NCBI RefSeq assembly: GCF_004341035.1
Contig: NZ_SLXK01000001.1
Span: forward strand, 62,001-126,000
Source of the DNA: Scopulibacillus darangshiensis
Lineage (GTDB): Bacteria; Bacillota; Bacilli; Bacillales; Sporolactobacillaceae
Direction: 5' to 3'
Length of the DNA: 64,000 nucleotides
Below the pieces are notes generated by a model. The model was not told where the DNA came from, ran no database searches, and was given only the letters and a program-made list of their open reading frames with translations. The position numbers and the translations under genes are program-made. Below, piece by piece: positions 7,949 to 16,742 of the stretch. Positions within the stretch are counted from its first letter, which is position 1. The number at the start of each line of letters is the position of its first letter.

Positions 7949-9632
7949 ATGGATAAGGTGGATTGTCATATTATTATGCTTGACAGGATTAATCCTTATC
8001 ATCAATGAAACGATCAAGGCCGCCAATTCCAAGCAATATGAAAATGTGCTTAAAGAACGGGTGCCGGGTATCCAAGCCATAGCTTTGAAACAAGGTCATC
8101 TTCATATTGATGCTGAAAGTAATAAAAGCCTAAATCGATATGTAAAGAATGTAGGAGGAAGTCTAACCATCTACGATACCGATGGACAGGCCGTCTATTC
8201 CACACGCCGGCATCCCCATCAGCTAAAGGCGCCAAAAAAACTGCCATTATACCAAAATAGCCATGGTGCTTTCACCATCATTGAACCCATGATTCAGCAA
8301 AAAAAGACGACTGGTTTTATTAAAATGGAAGGTGAGCTTCCAAGGGTTAAGGGACTTTTGATTTTCTATGTCATCCTCTTTATTGCCGGCATTCTCTTGG
8401 TGCTGCTTTATGATCGCCTGGTAAGAAAGTTTTCGCGATCTATTCGCGAGGCGGCAAGCATGGCTGAAGATCTGTCACAAGGCCGTTATCAAAAGAGGGC
8501 TTCCGAATACATAGAGGATAGTGATGTGAGCAGGCTTAACTACTCTTTAAATGTTCTGGCACGCAGTCTTGAAAAAATAGCTAAGTCTTATTTGACGCAA
8601 CAGGATCGCTTGAAAACACTGATCGAAAACATCGGCAGCGGACTTATTTTTATTGATGGCAACGGACGAATTAGCTTAGTCAATAAAACTTACCGGGAGA
8701 CTTTTCAAGCGCCGACCGAAAATTGGCTGAATCAAACATATCAGGATGTGATACCTCATTCTGAGGTGACCCTGCTGATCACCGAAACTTTTAAAAGCGG
8801 GACGGCTTTAACCAAACAATTAAAATTACCTATCCGCATCGAAAGAAAGCATTTTGATGTGTCCTGTGCACCTATTTTAGATCAAAACGAAAGACTCAGG
8901 GGCATTGTTGTAGTCTTCCATGATATAACTGAACTGAAAAAGCTTGAAAAAATGAGAAAAGACTTCGTAGCCAATGTCTCCCATGAACTGAAAACACCTG
9001 TCACATCAGTTATCGGGTTTACCGAAACGCTGTTGGACGGTGCAATGGAAGAGCCAGAGCTGCAAGACAAATTCTTAAATATTATCCTCAGCGAGAGCAA
9101 AAGGCTGCAAACATTGATCAGCGAGCTGTTGGAGCTCTCCAAAATAGAGCAGGAACACTTTGAAATTAAATGGGAGCATGTCCAAATGACTGAGCTGTTG
9201 GATGATACTATCATGGTTTTAACAGAGAAGGCTGGAGAAAAAGGTATTACATTAACAGATAGTACGAAAGAAGCAGGAATTGCTCTTGGTGACCCGCAGC
9301 GGATCCGGCAAATCATGATAAATTTAATTACAAATGCGATTTCCTACACATCGGCAGGCGGCAAAATTCAAACCGAAATAAAAAACATGGGAGATGGAGT
9401 AAAGCTGATTGTCTCCGATACTGGCATCGGTATTGAACCAAACCAAATCCCAAGAATCTTTGAACGGTTTTACCGGGTTGATAAGGCAAGGAGCAGAAAT
9501 TTAGGCGGTACTGGCCTTGGGCTGGCGATCGTCAAGCATCTTGTTGAGGCGCACGGCGGCCGGATCGATGTCGCAAGCAAGCCGGGAGAAGGAACAACAT
9601 TTGAAATAACGTTTAAAAAACCTATAGCCTAA
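7929..9632 (+). CDS. phoR: Sensor histidine kinase PhoR
   Basis: 567 residues. One membrane segment at about residues 10-27, an extracytoplasmic domain to ~residue 138, a second segment ~139-161, then HAMP, a PAS domain (~235-340), HisKA with His352 in NVSHELKTPVTSV, and HATPase with NLITNAISYT, DTGIGI, FERFYRVDK and GGTGLGLAIVKHL. It autophosphorylates and passes phosphate to PhoP. The start at 7929 (ATGATG) lies inside phoP and has AGAGGA eight bases upstream. polA follows after 15 bp, so phoPR and polA may share transcripts. Confidence 0.94.
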   Translation: MMSNHYKWIRWIVILLCLTGLILIINETIKAANSKQYENVLKERVPGIQAIALKQGHLHIDAESNKSLNRYVKNVGGSLTIYDTDGQAVYSTRRHPHQLKAPKKLPLYQNSHGAFTIIEPMIQQKKTTGFIKMEGELPRVKGLLIFYVILFIAGILLVLLYDRLVRKFSRSIREAASMAEDLSQGRYQKRASEYIEDSDVSRLNYSLNVLARSLEKIAKSYLTQQDRLKTLIENIGSGLIFIDGNGRISLVNKTYRETFQAPTENWLNQTYQDVIPHSEVTLLITETFKSGTALTKQLKLPIRIERKHFDVSCAPILDQNERLRGIVVVFHDITELKKLEKMRKDFVANVSHELKTPVTSVIGFTETLLDGAMEEPELQDKFLNIILSESKRLQTLISELLELSKIEQEHFEIKWEHVQMTELLDDTIMVLTEKAGEKGITLTDSTKEAGIALGDPQRIRQIMINLITNAISYTSAGGKIQTEIKNMGDGVKLIVSDTGIGIEPNQIPRIFERFYRVDKARSRNLGGTGLGLAIVKHLVEAHGGRIDVASKPGEGTTFEITFKKPIA

Positions 9633-9647
9633 AGGAGAGGTTTCATT

Positions 9648-12278
9648 TTGAAAAAGCTTATTTTGGTTGATGGAAGCGGCATTGCTTATCGCGCTTTTTT
9701 TGCCCTTCCTTTGCTGAATACTGATAAAGGTGTATATACGAACGCTGTCTATGGTTTTACAACCATGCTGATGAAAATCATTGAAGAGGAAAAACCGACA
9801 CACCTCCTTGTTGCCTTCGATGCGGGAAAGACGACATTTCGCCATAAGACTTATAAGGAATATAAAGGAACAAGGCAAAAGACGCCGCCGGAGCTGTCAG
9901 AGCAACTGCCTTTTATCCATGAGTTACTTGACAGCATGGGCATCAGCCGGTATGAACGGGATCAATATGAAGCGGATGATATCATTGGAACCCTATCAAA
10001 ACAGGCTCAAGAAAAGGATTGGGATGTGAAGGTTGTTACCGGTGATAAGGACCTTTTGCAGCTCGTAGATGACCGCATCACAGTGTCATTGACACGTAAA
10101 GGGATTACCGATGTTGATGATTATGATAACGAGAAAGTTTTCGAACGCTATGAAATTGAACCAAAAAAAATAATTGATCTTAAAGGTCTAATGGGCGATT
10201 CCTCAGATAATATCCCTGGGGTGCCTGGTGTCGGTGAAAAGACAGCGATAAAATTACTCAAACAATACGGGTCGATGGAAAAAATCTTCGAATCACTCGA
10301 AGATATCTCGGGCAAAAAGCTTAAGGAGCGTCTGACAGAAAATAAAGATCAGGCCTTTATGAGTAAGGAGCTGGCTACCATTGACTGCGATGCGCCGGTG
10401 GATGTCACGCTGAATGACCTTGCTTTCAAAAAAGAGATGACAGAACAAATGGTTGACCTTTTTAAAGAGCTTGAATTCCATTCACTGCTTGAACGCATGG
10501 GCTTTGAAGAGGTCATAGATCAGGATACGAAAGAAGAGAAATTAGAATTTGAATCCCTATCTGAAATAAAGGAAGAGCACTTAACTTCTCCTAGTGCATT
10601 AGTTGTTGAGGTGCTAGAAGATAACTACCACTACGCAGATATCCTTGGTTTTGCCCTTGCCAATGAGAACGGCCGTTATTTCGTTCCAAGTGAAACCGCC
10701 TTTGGATCCGACAAATTTAAAAAGTGGCTTGCTGATGAAAACCAAAAAAAGATTGTTTTTGACGGCAAACGGGATGTTGTTGCTTTGAAATGGCGGAATA
10801 TAGATTTAAATGGTGTGACCTTTGACATTCAAATGGCTTCTTATTTAATTGATCCATCTGAATCGAATCATGATCTTTCAGCCATTGCCAAAAGAAAAAA
10901 GTTTAATTATGTTTTCTCAGATGAGGCCTTTTACGGTAAAGGGGCAAAACGTACGATACCTGAAGATGAAAAGCTTGCAGATCATCTTATTAGAAAAGCG
11001 GAAGCTTTGCTTAAATTAATGCCTTCCTTGAAAAAAGAACTTGAGGAAAACAGGCAGAGCAGCCTTTTTTATGAATTAGAATTGCCTTTATCACTTGTAC
11101 TTGCTGACATGGAAGTCATGGGAGTAAAAACAAGTAGGGAGACACTTGAAAAAATGGGTAAGGAGATCCATAAGAAGCTTGATGAAATAGAGAGAGACAT
11201 TCATGAGCTTGCAGGAGTGACATTTAATATCAATTCCCCAAAACAGCTTGGTGAAGTGCTGTTCGAAAAGCTTGAACTGCCAGTCATTAAGAAAACGAAA
11301 ACAGGGTATTCGACGTCAGCTGACGTATTGGAGAAGCTTGCCCCGAAGCATGAGATCATTTCGAAAATATTGGATTATCGCCAATTAGGCAAACTCAGTT
11401 CAACCTATGTCGATGGCCTTCTTAAAGTTATCCATCCGGAAACAGGGAAAATTCATACCCGATACAATCAGGCATTAACCCAAACCGGCAGGCTTAGTTC
11501 AACCGACCCGAACTTGCAAAATATCCCGATTCGTCTTGAGGAAGGGAAGAAGATCCGTAAAGCCTTTTTACCGGCAAATGACGATTGGGTCATTTTTTCC
11601 GCCGATTACTCACAGATTGAGTTAAGGGTATTAGCCCATATTGCTGAGGATAAAAATCTGATTGATGCTTTTGAAAATGAAATGGATATTCATACAAAAA
11701 CCGCAATGGATGTCTTTGGAGTAGGAGAAGAGGAAGTCACTGATTTGATGAGGCGGCAGGCTAAAGCTGTAAACTTTGGTATTGTATACGGGATTAGTGA
11801 TTACGGTCTGTCACAGAATCTTGGCATCACTAGAAAGGAAGCCGGTGAGTTTATTGACCGTTATCTGAATAGCTTCCCCGGTGTAAAACAATACATGGAA
11901 GATATAGTCCAGAAGGCCAAGCATGACGGCTATGTGACAACATTGCTTCATCGGAGAAGGTATTTGCCTGAAATAACGAGCAGGAATTTTAATCGCAGAA
12001 GCTTTGCTGAACGTACGGCGATGAATACACCTATCCAGGGCAGTGCAGCCGATATTATCAAAAAGGCTATGATAAATATGGCAGGTCGTCTTGAAAAAGA
12101 GGAATTAACAGCCAATATGCTTCTACAAGTCCACGATGAACTGATATTTGAAGCGCCAAAAAATGAAATTGATCGGTTAAAGAAAATTGTACCTGAAGTC
12201 ATGGAGAACGCCGTATCATTGAATGTGCCGTTAAAGGTCGATTATGCCTATGGCGCAACCTGGTATGATGCAAAGTAA
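9648..12278 (+). CDS. polA: DNA polymerase I
   Basis: 876 residues. A 5'-nuclease domain (1-290; KVVTGDKDLLQLV, GDSSDNIPGVPGVGEKTA), an exonuclease-fold domain (~300-470) and a family A polymerase domain (DYSQIELRVLAHIAE, RRQAKAVNFGIVYG, VHDELIFEAP). In the 3'-5' exonuclease domain the acidic DxE of the E. coli enzyme is replaced by ALVVEVLEDN, so proofreading is expected to be absent, as in Geobacillus stearothermophilus PolI. It fills gaps in repair and Okazaki processing. The TTG start at 9648 has AAAGGAGAGG upstream. mutM follows after 15 bp, a repair pairing. Confidence 0.97.
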   Translation: MKKLILVDGSGIAYRAFFALPLLNTDKGVYTNAVYGFTTMLMKIIEEEKPTHLLVAFDAGKTTFRHKTYKEYKGTRQKTPPELSEQLPFIHELLDSMGISRYERDQYEADDIIGTLSKQAQEKDWDVKVVTGDKDLLQLVDDRITVSLTRKGITDVDDYDNEKVFERYEIEPKKIIDLKGLMGDSSDNIPGVPGVGEKTAIKLLKQYGSMEKIFESLEDISGKKLKERLTENKDQAFMSKELATIDCDAPVDVTLNDLAFKKEMTEQMVDLFKELEFHSLLERMGFEEVIDQDTKEEKLEFESLSEIKEEHLTSPSALVVEVLEDNYHYADILGFALANENGRYFVPSETAFGSDKFKKWLADENQKKIVFDGKRDVVALKWRNIDLNGVTFDIQMASYLIDPSESNHDLSAIAKRKKFNYVFSDEAFYGKGAKRTIPEDEKLADHLIRKAEALLKLMPSLKKELEENRQSSLFYELELPLSLVLADMEVMGVKTSRETLEKMGKEIHKKLDEIERDIHELAGVTFNINSPKQLGEVLFEKLELPVIKKTKTGYSTSADVLEKLAPKHEIISKILDYRQLGKLSSTYVDGLLKVIHPETGKIHTRYNQALTQTGRLSSTDPNLQNIPIRLEEGKKIRKAFLPANDDWVIFSADYSQIELRVLAHIAEDKNLIDAFENEMDIHTKTAMDVFGVGEEEVTDLMRRQAKAVNFGIVYGISDYGLSQNLGITRKEAGEFIDRYLNSFPGVKQYMEDIVQKAKHDGYVTTLLHRRRYLPEITSRNFNRRSFAERTAMNTPIQGSAADIIKKAMINMAGRLEKEELTANMLLQVHDELIFEAPKNEIDRLKKIVPEVMENAVSLNVPLKVDYAYGATWYDAK

Positions 12279-12293
12279 GAGAGGAAGATGGCA

Positions 12294-13133
12294 GTGCCTG
12301 AATTACCTGAGGTAGAAACGGTCAAAGAAACATTAAATAAGCTTGTCACCGACAAAACCATTGGCCATGTTGATGTCCGCTGGCCGAATATTATCCAGCG
12401 TCCTGATGACATAAAAGCCTTCCAAATGCTTTTGGAAGGCCAAACCATTGATACAATCGCGCGCCGGGGCAAATTTCTGTTATTTTACCTTGATGATTAT
12501 GTATTGGTCTCTCATTTGAGAATGGAAGGGAAATACCGGCTTGAGGAACAGGATACACCTATAGACAAACACACCCATGTCATCTTCCGTTTTTCAGATG
12601 GAACCGAACTGAGATATCGGGACGTAAGGAAATTTGGAACGATGCACCTTTTTAACAAGGGGGAAGAATTTAATTCAAGCCCGCTTAGGCAGCTGGGTCC
12701 AGAACCCTTAAGCGACGTGTTCACTTCTGAATATTTATATAGTAAGTGCCAAAAAACGGAGCGGACGATCAAACAAGTTCTTTTGGATCAAACCATTGTT
12801 GTCGGTTTAGGCAATATATATGTCGATGAAGCTTTATTTTGTGCAAGGTTGCATCCTTTAACCAAAGCCAAGCATCTGTCAGCGGCTGACAGTGAAAGAC
12901 TCTATGCCAGTATCCAAGAAACACTTCGTGAAGCGGTGGGGCTTGGGGGCAGTACGATCCGCACTTATCTTAACAGTCAGGGAGAAATGGGCATGTTTCA
13001 GCAAAGGTTAAATGTATACGGCCGTCAGGGTGACAGCTGCCCAAACTGTGGCACCCCTATTGAAAAAATTAAAGCAGGGGGAAGGGGCACGCATTTCTGC
13101 CCAGTTTGTCAGAATAGGGGGGATGGAAAGTGA
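12294..13133 (+). CDS. mutM: Formamidopyrimidine-DNA glycosylase
   Basis: 279 residues. Removes 8-oxoguanine and other oxidised purines and cuts the abasic site. Two starts are possible: ATG at 12288 and GTG at 12294. MutM uses the alpha-amino group of Pro2 as its nucleophile, and only GTG 12294 gives the N terminus M-P-E-L-P-E-V; AGAGAGGAAG lies directly upstream. Other features are the helix-two-turn-helix region and the C-terminal zinc finger CPNC...CPVC. The stop overlaps the coaE start by 4 bases. Confidence 0.96.
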   Translation: MPELPEVETVKETLNKLVTDKTIGHVDVRWPNIIQRPDDIKAFQMLLEGQTIDTIARRGKFLLFYLDDYVLVSHLRMEGKYRLEEQDTPIDKHTHVIFRFSDGTELRYRDVRKFGTMHLFNKGEEFNSSPLRQLGPEPLSDVFTSEYLYSKCQKTERTIKQVLLDQTIVVGLGNIYVDEALFCARLHPLTKAKHLSAADSERLYASIQETLREAVGLGGSTIRTYLNSQGEMGMFQQRLNVYGRQGDSCPNCGTPIEKIKAGGRGTHFCPVCQNRGDGK

Positions 13134-13729
13134 TAATCATCGGATTAACCGGCGGCATTGCCAGCGGTAAAAGCACGGTCTCTAAGATGATTCAGGAACA
13201 GCATATCCCGCTCATTGATGCTGATCAGATTGCCCGGGAGGTCGTCGAACCGGGAGAACCTGCTTATGATGAGATTGCTGAGACATTTGGAAGCGACGTT
13301 TTATTTGCTGATGGCACCTTGAATCGCAAGCAGCTAGGAAGTATTATTTTTCAGGATGAAAGCAAAAGAAAAAAACTGAACAGCATTGTCCATCCCCAGA
13401 TTCGGAAGCAAATGAGTGGAAAAATAGCGGCTTATAAGTCAGAAGGCACCGAAGCGATCGTCCTCGACATCCCATTATTATTTGAAAGCAAATTAACAGG
13501 GTGGACAGATAAGGTCCTCCTCGTCTATGTGACACCTGATGTGCAATTAAAGCGGTTAATGTTGCGTGATGGCAGCACAGAGAAAGAAGCGCTGGCACGT
13601 ATTCAATCACAGCTTCCGCTCGAGGAAAAGAAACAGCTTGCAGATGCCGTCATTAATAATAACGGATCAGTAGGCGATACACGGGGGCAGCTTATGGCCG
13701 CCTTGAAGCAATGGGGAGTAGGGAAATAA
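13130..13729 (+). CDS. coaE: Dephospho-CoA kinase
   Basis: 199 residues. Phosphorylates dephospho-CoA to CoA, the last step of CoA synthesis. Walker A is GLTGGIASGKST (residues 5-16), followed by DADQIAREVVEPG, and the lid/CoA region is LDIPLLFES. The GTG start at 13130 overlaps the mutM stop and has a GGGGGGATGG site. The mutM-coaE neighbourhood matches Bacillus, but ytaF, which lies between them in B. subtilis, is absent. A terminator hairpin follows at 13740-13764. Confidence 0.95.
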   Translation: MIIIGLTGGIASGKSTVSKMIQEQHIPLIDADQIAREVVEPGEPAYDEIAETFGSDVLFADGTLNRKQLGSIIFQDESKRKKLNSIVHPQIRKQMSGKIAAYKSEGTEAIVLDIPLLFESKLTGWTDKVLLVYVTPDVQLKRLMLRDGSTEKEALARIQSQLPLEEKKQLADAVINNNGSVGDTRGQLMAALKQWGVGK

Positions 13730-13739
13730 CCATAAAACC

Positions 13740-13772
13740 GGGCATTTTGCATTTAAGGATGCCCAAATTTTT
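13740..13772 (+). terminator. Terminator after coaE
   Basis: GGGCAT (13740-13745) pairs with ATGCCC (13759-13764), followed by a T-rich tract. Likely end of the polA-mutM-coaE transcript. Confidence 0.7.
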
Positions 13773-13781
13773 AAAAAATGG

Positions 13782-13851
13782 TAAAAACGCTTTCATTTTG
13801 TTCGGTATATGTTATACTATTTTTAGTAAAGACAACAAATTGTATAACATA
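13782..13851 (+). promoter_or_regulatory. gapB promoter with paired CcpN-like sites and a cre-like site
   Basis: TATGTTATACT (13808-13818, plus strand) and TATGTTATACA (13841-13851, minus strand) both fit the CcpN consensus TRTGHYATAYW at every position, as I remember it, in inverted orientation 33 bp apart centre to centre. The first overlaps the likely -10, TATACT (13813-13818). TAAAAACGCTTTCA (13782-13795) matches the cre consensus TGWAANCGNTNWCA at 13 of 14 positions and covers the -35 zone. Repression of gapB during glycolysis is the expected outcome; CcpN acting here is inference from the sites. Confidence 0.65.
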
Positions 13852-13870
13852 TTACGGAGGTTGATGGTTC

Positions 13871-14908
13871 ATGTCTGTGAACGTCGCAATCAATGGATTT
13901 GGCCGAATTGGCCGTATGGTCTTCAGAAAAGCTGTAAATGATTCTCAATTAAATATAGTGGCAATAAATGCTAGTTATCCAGCGGAAACATTAGCCCATC
14001 TTATTAAATATGACAGTGTCCATGGCCGGTTTCAAGGTGATGTTGATGTTGTTGATGATAATACATTAAAGGTAAGCAACCGGATTATACAAATTGTTAA
14101 TGAACGTGATCCAAAACAGTGCCCGTGGAAAGAATTGGATATTGAATTAGTTATTGAAGCAACTGGGAAATTCAAATCCCGCGAGACAGCCGGGTATCAT
14201 ATTGAAGCAGGAGCAAAGAAGGTTGTGATTACTGCCCCAGGTAAAGATGAAGATATTACTATTGTCATGGGTGTGAATGATGACCAATATAATGCAGATC
14301 AGCACCATGTTGTTTCTAACGCATCATGTACGACCAATTGTCTTGCACCTGTAGCTAAGGTCTTGGATGAAGCTTTTGGCATCGCATCAGGAATGATGAC
14401 GACCATCCATTCCTATACAAATGATCAAAAGAATATCGACAACCCGCACAAGGATCTAAGAAGAGCAAGGGCTTGCGCGGAGTCGATTATCCCAACATCC
14501 ACCGGGGCCGCCAAAGCGATCGCAAAAGTGCTGCCGCAATTAACGGGAAAATTGAATGGTATGGCTCTTCGTGTTCCAACACCAAACGTGTCCCTTGTTG
14601 ACCTGGTGGTTGAGCTCAAGAAAGATGTGACAGTTGATGACATCAATCATGCTCTGCAATCCGCAGCGGAAGCACCTGCAAACCATGGCATCTTAGCATA
14701 CACAGATGAGCCGCTTGTCTCCATTGATTTCAATACTGATGAGCATTCAGCGATTGTCGATGGGTTATCTACAATGGTAATGGATGGGAACAAAGTGAAA
14801 GTTCTTGCCTGGTATGACAATGAATGGGGTTATTCCTGCCGAGTCGTTGATTTGGCAAAACTCATCGCGGCAGGTATTGCGAATAAAAAAAACGTTAAAG
14901 TATCGTAA
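13871..14908 (+). CDS. gapB: Gluconeogenic glyceraldehyde-3-phosphate dehydrogenase
   Basis: 345 residues. Works in the gluconeogenic direction. Catalytic Cys153 is in SNASCTTNCLAPV and the Rossmann motif is NGFGRIGRMVFRK. After the second strand the sequence is AINASYPAET, lacking the NAD-selecting Asp of glycolytic GapA, as in the NADP-preferring GapB of B. subtilis. The ATG at 13871 has GGAGG ten bases upstream. In B. subtilis gapB and speD are adjacent; here 450 bp of repeats, a terminator and a leader separate them, so they are probably transcribed apart. Confidence 0.94.
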   Translation: MSVNVAINGFGRIGRMVFRKAVNDSQLNIVAINASYPAETLAHLIKYDSVHGRFQGDVDVVDDNTLKVSNRIIQIVNERDPKQCPWKELDIELVIEATGKFKSRETAGYHIEAGAKKVVITAPGKDEDITIVMGVNDDQYNADQHHVVSNASCTTNCLAPVAKVLDEAFGIASGMMTTIHSYTNDQKNIDNPHKDLRRARACAESIIPTSTGAAKAIAKVLPQLTGKLNGMALRVPTPNVSLVDLVVELKKDVTVDDINHALQSAAEAPANHGILAYTDEPLVSIDFNTDEHSAIVDGLSTMVMDGNKVKVLAWYDNEWGYSCRVVDLAKLIAAGIANKKNVKVS

Positions 14909-15085
14909 AGAAAACTTGCCGATTGGCAAGCCTTTGGCGAAGACAGAGGCGTAGTTGCCCTTATGTGCGTCAGAAAGTTATACTTTCTGATTAACTAAAG
15001 AAAACTTGCCGATTGGCGAGCCTTTGGCGAAGACAGAGGTGTAGTTGCCCTTATGTGCGTCAGAAAGTTATACTTTCTGATTAAC
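14906..15085 (+). repeat. Two tandem 90-bp copies of a dispersed repeat (short form)
   Basis: Units 14906-14995 and 14996-15085 differ at only two positions (14928/15018 and 14950/15040). The first unit contains CTTGCCGATTGGCAAG, a perfect 6-bp hairpin, and each unit contains CAGAAAGT-TAT-ACTTTCTG, an 8-bp hairpin. The first unit includes the gapB stop codon. Related copies lie inverted at 19174-19319 (long) and 51854-51939 (short). Confidence 0.9.
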
Positions 15086-15099
15086 TAAATAAAAGGCCG

Positions 15100-15142
15100 A
15101 AGAAAGGAAGCCTGCATTCGCCACGGGCTTCTTTTTTCTTTT
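15100..15142 (+). terminator. Terminator downstream of gapB and the repeats
   Basis: GAAGCC (15107-15112) pairs with GGCTTC (15126-15131) and the stem continues into an A-rich/T-rich pairing; TTTTTT follows. Confidence 0.8.
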
Positions 15143-15183
15143 ATTGGCTTTGTCTAGCTTCACGCGCCTAACTTAAAAAAACA

Positions 15184-15359
15184 TTGCAATATCAAATTAA
15201 AACAAGTATACTATTCTTCGTTAATACAAAAAGTGTACATTAAAGGGTTTGTTTGCACTTAAAGGGTTAGGACCTCATCGGACTAACTATCCCCCGTGGT
15301 GCACGAACAATCCAGCATGCGAACATGAAGCATGTAACTTTTTCCTAGGGGGGCTTTAT
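15184..15359 (+). promoter_or_regulatory. speD promoter and structured leader with anti-Shine-Dalgarno
   Basis: Promoter TTGCAA (15184-15189), 17 bp, TATACT (15207-15212), so a leader of ~140 nt. Within it GTTAG/CTAAC (15266-15270/15283-15287), CGTG/CACG (15295-15298/15302-15305) and ACATG/CATGT (15323-15327/15331-15335) form hairpins, and TCCCCC (15290-15295) is complementary to the ribosome site AGGGGGG (15347-15353). That layout can hide or expose the speD start. Ligand and mechanism are unknown. Confidence 0.5.
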
Positions 15360-15746
15360 ATGGATACTATGGGACGACACGTTATTTCCGAACTATGGAA
15401 ATGCGATATCAACAAATTAAATGACATGAATTATATCGAGAAAGTTTTTGTAGATGCGGCATTGGCTGCTGGTGCGGAGGTACGGGAAGTTGCCTTTCAT
15501 AAGTTTGCGCCTCAGGGTGTCAGCGGAGTGGTCATTATTTCTGAATCACATTTAACCATCCACAGTTTTCCTGAACATGGCTATGCCAGCATTGATGTAT
15601 ATACTTGCGGCGATCGCATTGATCCCAATGTTGCCGCCGAATATATTGCTGAAGCCCTTGGCTCGGAAGTGTCCGAGAAAATGGAACTGCCAAGAGGTAT
15701 GGGTCCGGTTGGCGTTCAGCACAGGGAAATCACGACAACAAAATAG
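15360..15746 (+). CDS. speD: S-adenosylmethionine decarboxylase proenzyme
   Basis: 128 residues, prokaryotic class 1b. Makes decarboxylated SAM, the aminopropyl donor for spermidine. The self-cleavage site is Glu62-Ser63 in ISESHLTIH, where Ser63 becomes the pyruvoyl group; His68 and Cys83 (VYTCGD) match the processing and catalytic residues of the family exactly in number. The ATG at 15360 aligns with B. subtilis SpeD ([13 protein letters not shown]). The frame is open 111 bp further upstream to a TTG at 15249, but that stretch is leader. A terminator follows. Confidence 0.96.
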   Translation: MDTMGRHVISELWKCDINKLNDMNYIEKVFVDAALAAGAEVREVAFHKFAPQGVSGVVIISESHLTIHSFPEHGYASIDVYTCGDRIDPNVAAEYIAEALGSEVSEKMELPRGMGPVGVQHREITTTK

Positions 15747-15755
15747 GTATTTAAT

Positions 15756-15786
15756 AAAAGGGGTGCCGCGGGTAGCCCTTTTTTTA
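15756..15786 (+). terminator. Terminator after speD
   Basis: An AAGGG/CCCTT hairpin with a GC-rich interior is followed by a seven-T run, directly after the speD stop. Confidence 0.75.
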
Positions 15787-15827
15787 CTATAATAGAATAT
15801 ACACCACCCTAGGTTAGGAGGAGTCAC

Positions 15828-16202
15828 GTGACATTGTTAAGCAAAATCAGTCGGTTATTCGACAATCATTCAGAGACAGCTGACCACCATGATGATCAGC
15901 GGCTGCGCACTCATTATTATAGAACAACAAAGGATAAATTATATAAAGAATGTCTGCAAATGATAGAACGTGAAGCGGATATGAGAGTCGTGGCAGAATC
16001 ACATGAGCGGGGTGAGATATCTGTTCAGCTTACAGGTAAAAAAAACGGTCTATTAATAATCACTATTATAATGGTTAGAGCCTTTCACACGGCTGTCGAT
16101 TTTTCATTGTCCCTGGAAAAAGGGATGAATTTCAACTATTGCGAGAAACAGATTGAAGCGTTTTATCAAAAATTGGATCACGTTTTTCCTGTGAGTGAAT
16201 AA
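15828..16202 (+). CDS. Conserved hypothetical cytosolic protein
   Basis: 124 residues, no domain that I recognise. The N-terminal half is hydrophilic with a His/Asp-rich stretch (TADHHDDQRLRTHYY); the middle has KDKLYKECLQMIEREADMR and a beta-rich GEISVQLTGKKNGLLIITII. No signal peptide or clear membrane helix is visible. The GTG start at 15828 has AGGAGG in place. I recall short 'cytosolic proteins' at this position, between speD and nrdR, in other Bacillus genomes, so it is likely real, but I give it no function. Confidence 0.75.
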   Translation: MTLLSKISRLFDNHSETADHHDDQRLRTHYYRTTKDKLYKECLQMIEREADMRVVAESHERGEISVQLTGKKNGLLIITIIMVRAFHTAVDFSLSLEKGMNFNYCEKQIEAFYQKLDHVFPVSE

Positions 16203-16271
16203 CAGAAAGTGATTGCTGTATGGCTTAATGTTATACTAAAATAAAACGGTAAACTCCCGATGAGGTGGATT

Positions 16272-16742
16272 ATGCGTTGTCCAAATTGCAAAAAAACGGG
16301 TACGAAGGTTTTGGATTCACGTCCTGTAAACGAAGGCGGCTCAATTCGCAGAAGGCGCGAGTGCGAGTCATGCCATTATCGCTTCACAACATTTGAGACC
16401 GTTGAGGAAATCCCTCTGATCGTTGTCAAGAAAGGTGAGGACAGGGAAGCCTTCAGCCGGGATAAGATATTGCGAGGCTTAATTAAGGCCTGCGAGAAAC
16501 GCCCCGTACCCTTAGAAAGACTTGAGAAGATCGTTGGAAATGTAGAAAAGAATTTGCGCGGTAACGGTATTTCTGAAGTGAAAAGTCACGATATCGGCGA
16601 GCTTGTTATGGATGAGCTGGCGACGGTTGATGAAGTGGCATATGTTCGATTTGCATCAGTCTATCGCCAATTTAAAGATATCAATGTTTTTATCCACGAG
16701 CTTAAGGATTTGCTGAAAAAAGCGAATAAAGCTGACGAATAA
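16272..16742 (+). CDS. nrdR: Transcriptional repressor NrdR
   Basis: 156 residues. Senses ATP/dATP and represses ribonucleotide reductase genes. Zinc ribbon at residues 3-34 (CPNC...CESCHYRF) followed by an ATP-cone domain at about 49-139 ([20 protein letters not shown]). The start ATG 16272 puts the zinc ribbon at the N terminus (MRCPNC) as in the family; an ATG at 16260 lies before the GAGGTGG site. It is followed by a terminator and then dnaB and dnaI, as in B. subtilis. Confidence 0.96.
   Translation: MRCPNCKKTGTKVLDSRPVNEGGSIRRRRECESCHYRFTTFETVEEIPLIVVKKGEDREAFSRDKILRGLIKACEKRPVPLERLEKIVGNVEKNLRGNGISEVKSHDIGELVMDELATVDEVAYVRFASVYRQFKDINVFIHELKDLLKKANKADE

Noticed and set aside
9501-9878. 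125-codon minus-strand ORF over phoR/polA
   Set aside because: Shadow of two well-identified genes.
12288-12293. ATG start for mutM
   Set aside because: Would bury the catalytic Pro2; GTG 12294 gives the required M-P-E N terminus.
15249-15359. 37-residue N-terminal extension of SpeD
   Set aside because: The SpeD family starts at MDTMGRH; the self-cleavage Ser numbers as Ser63 only with the start at 15360, and the extension overlaps the leader hairpins.
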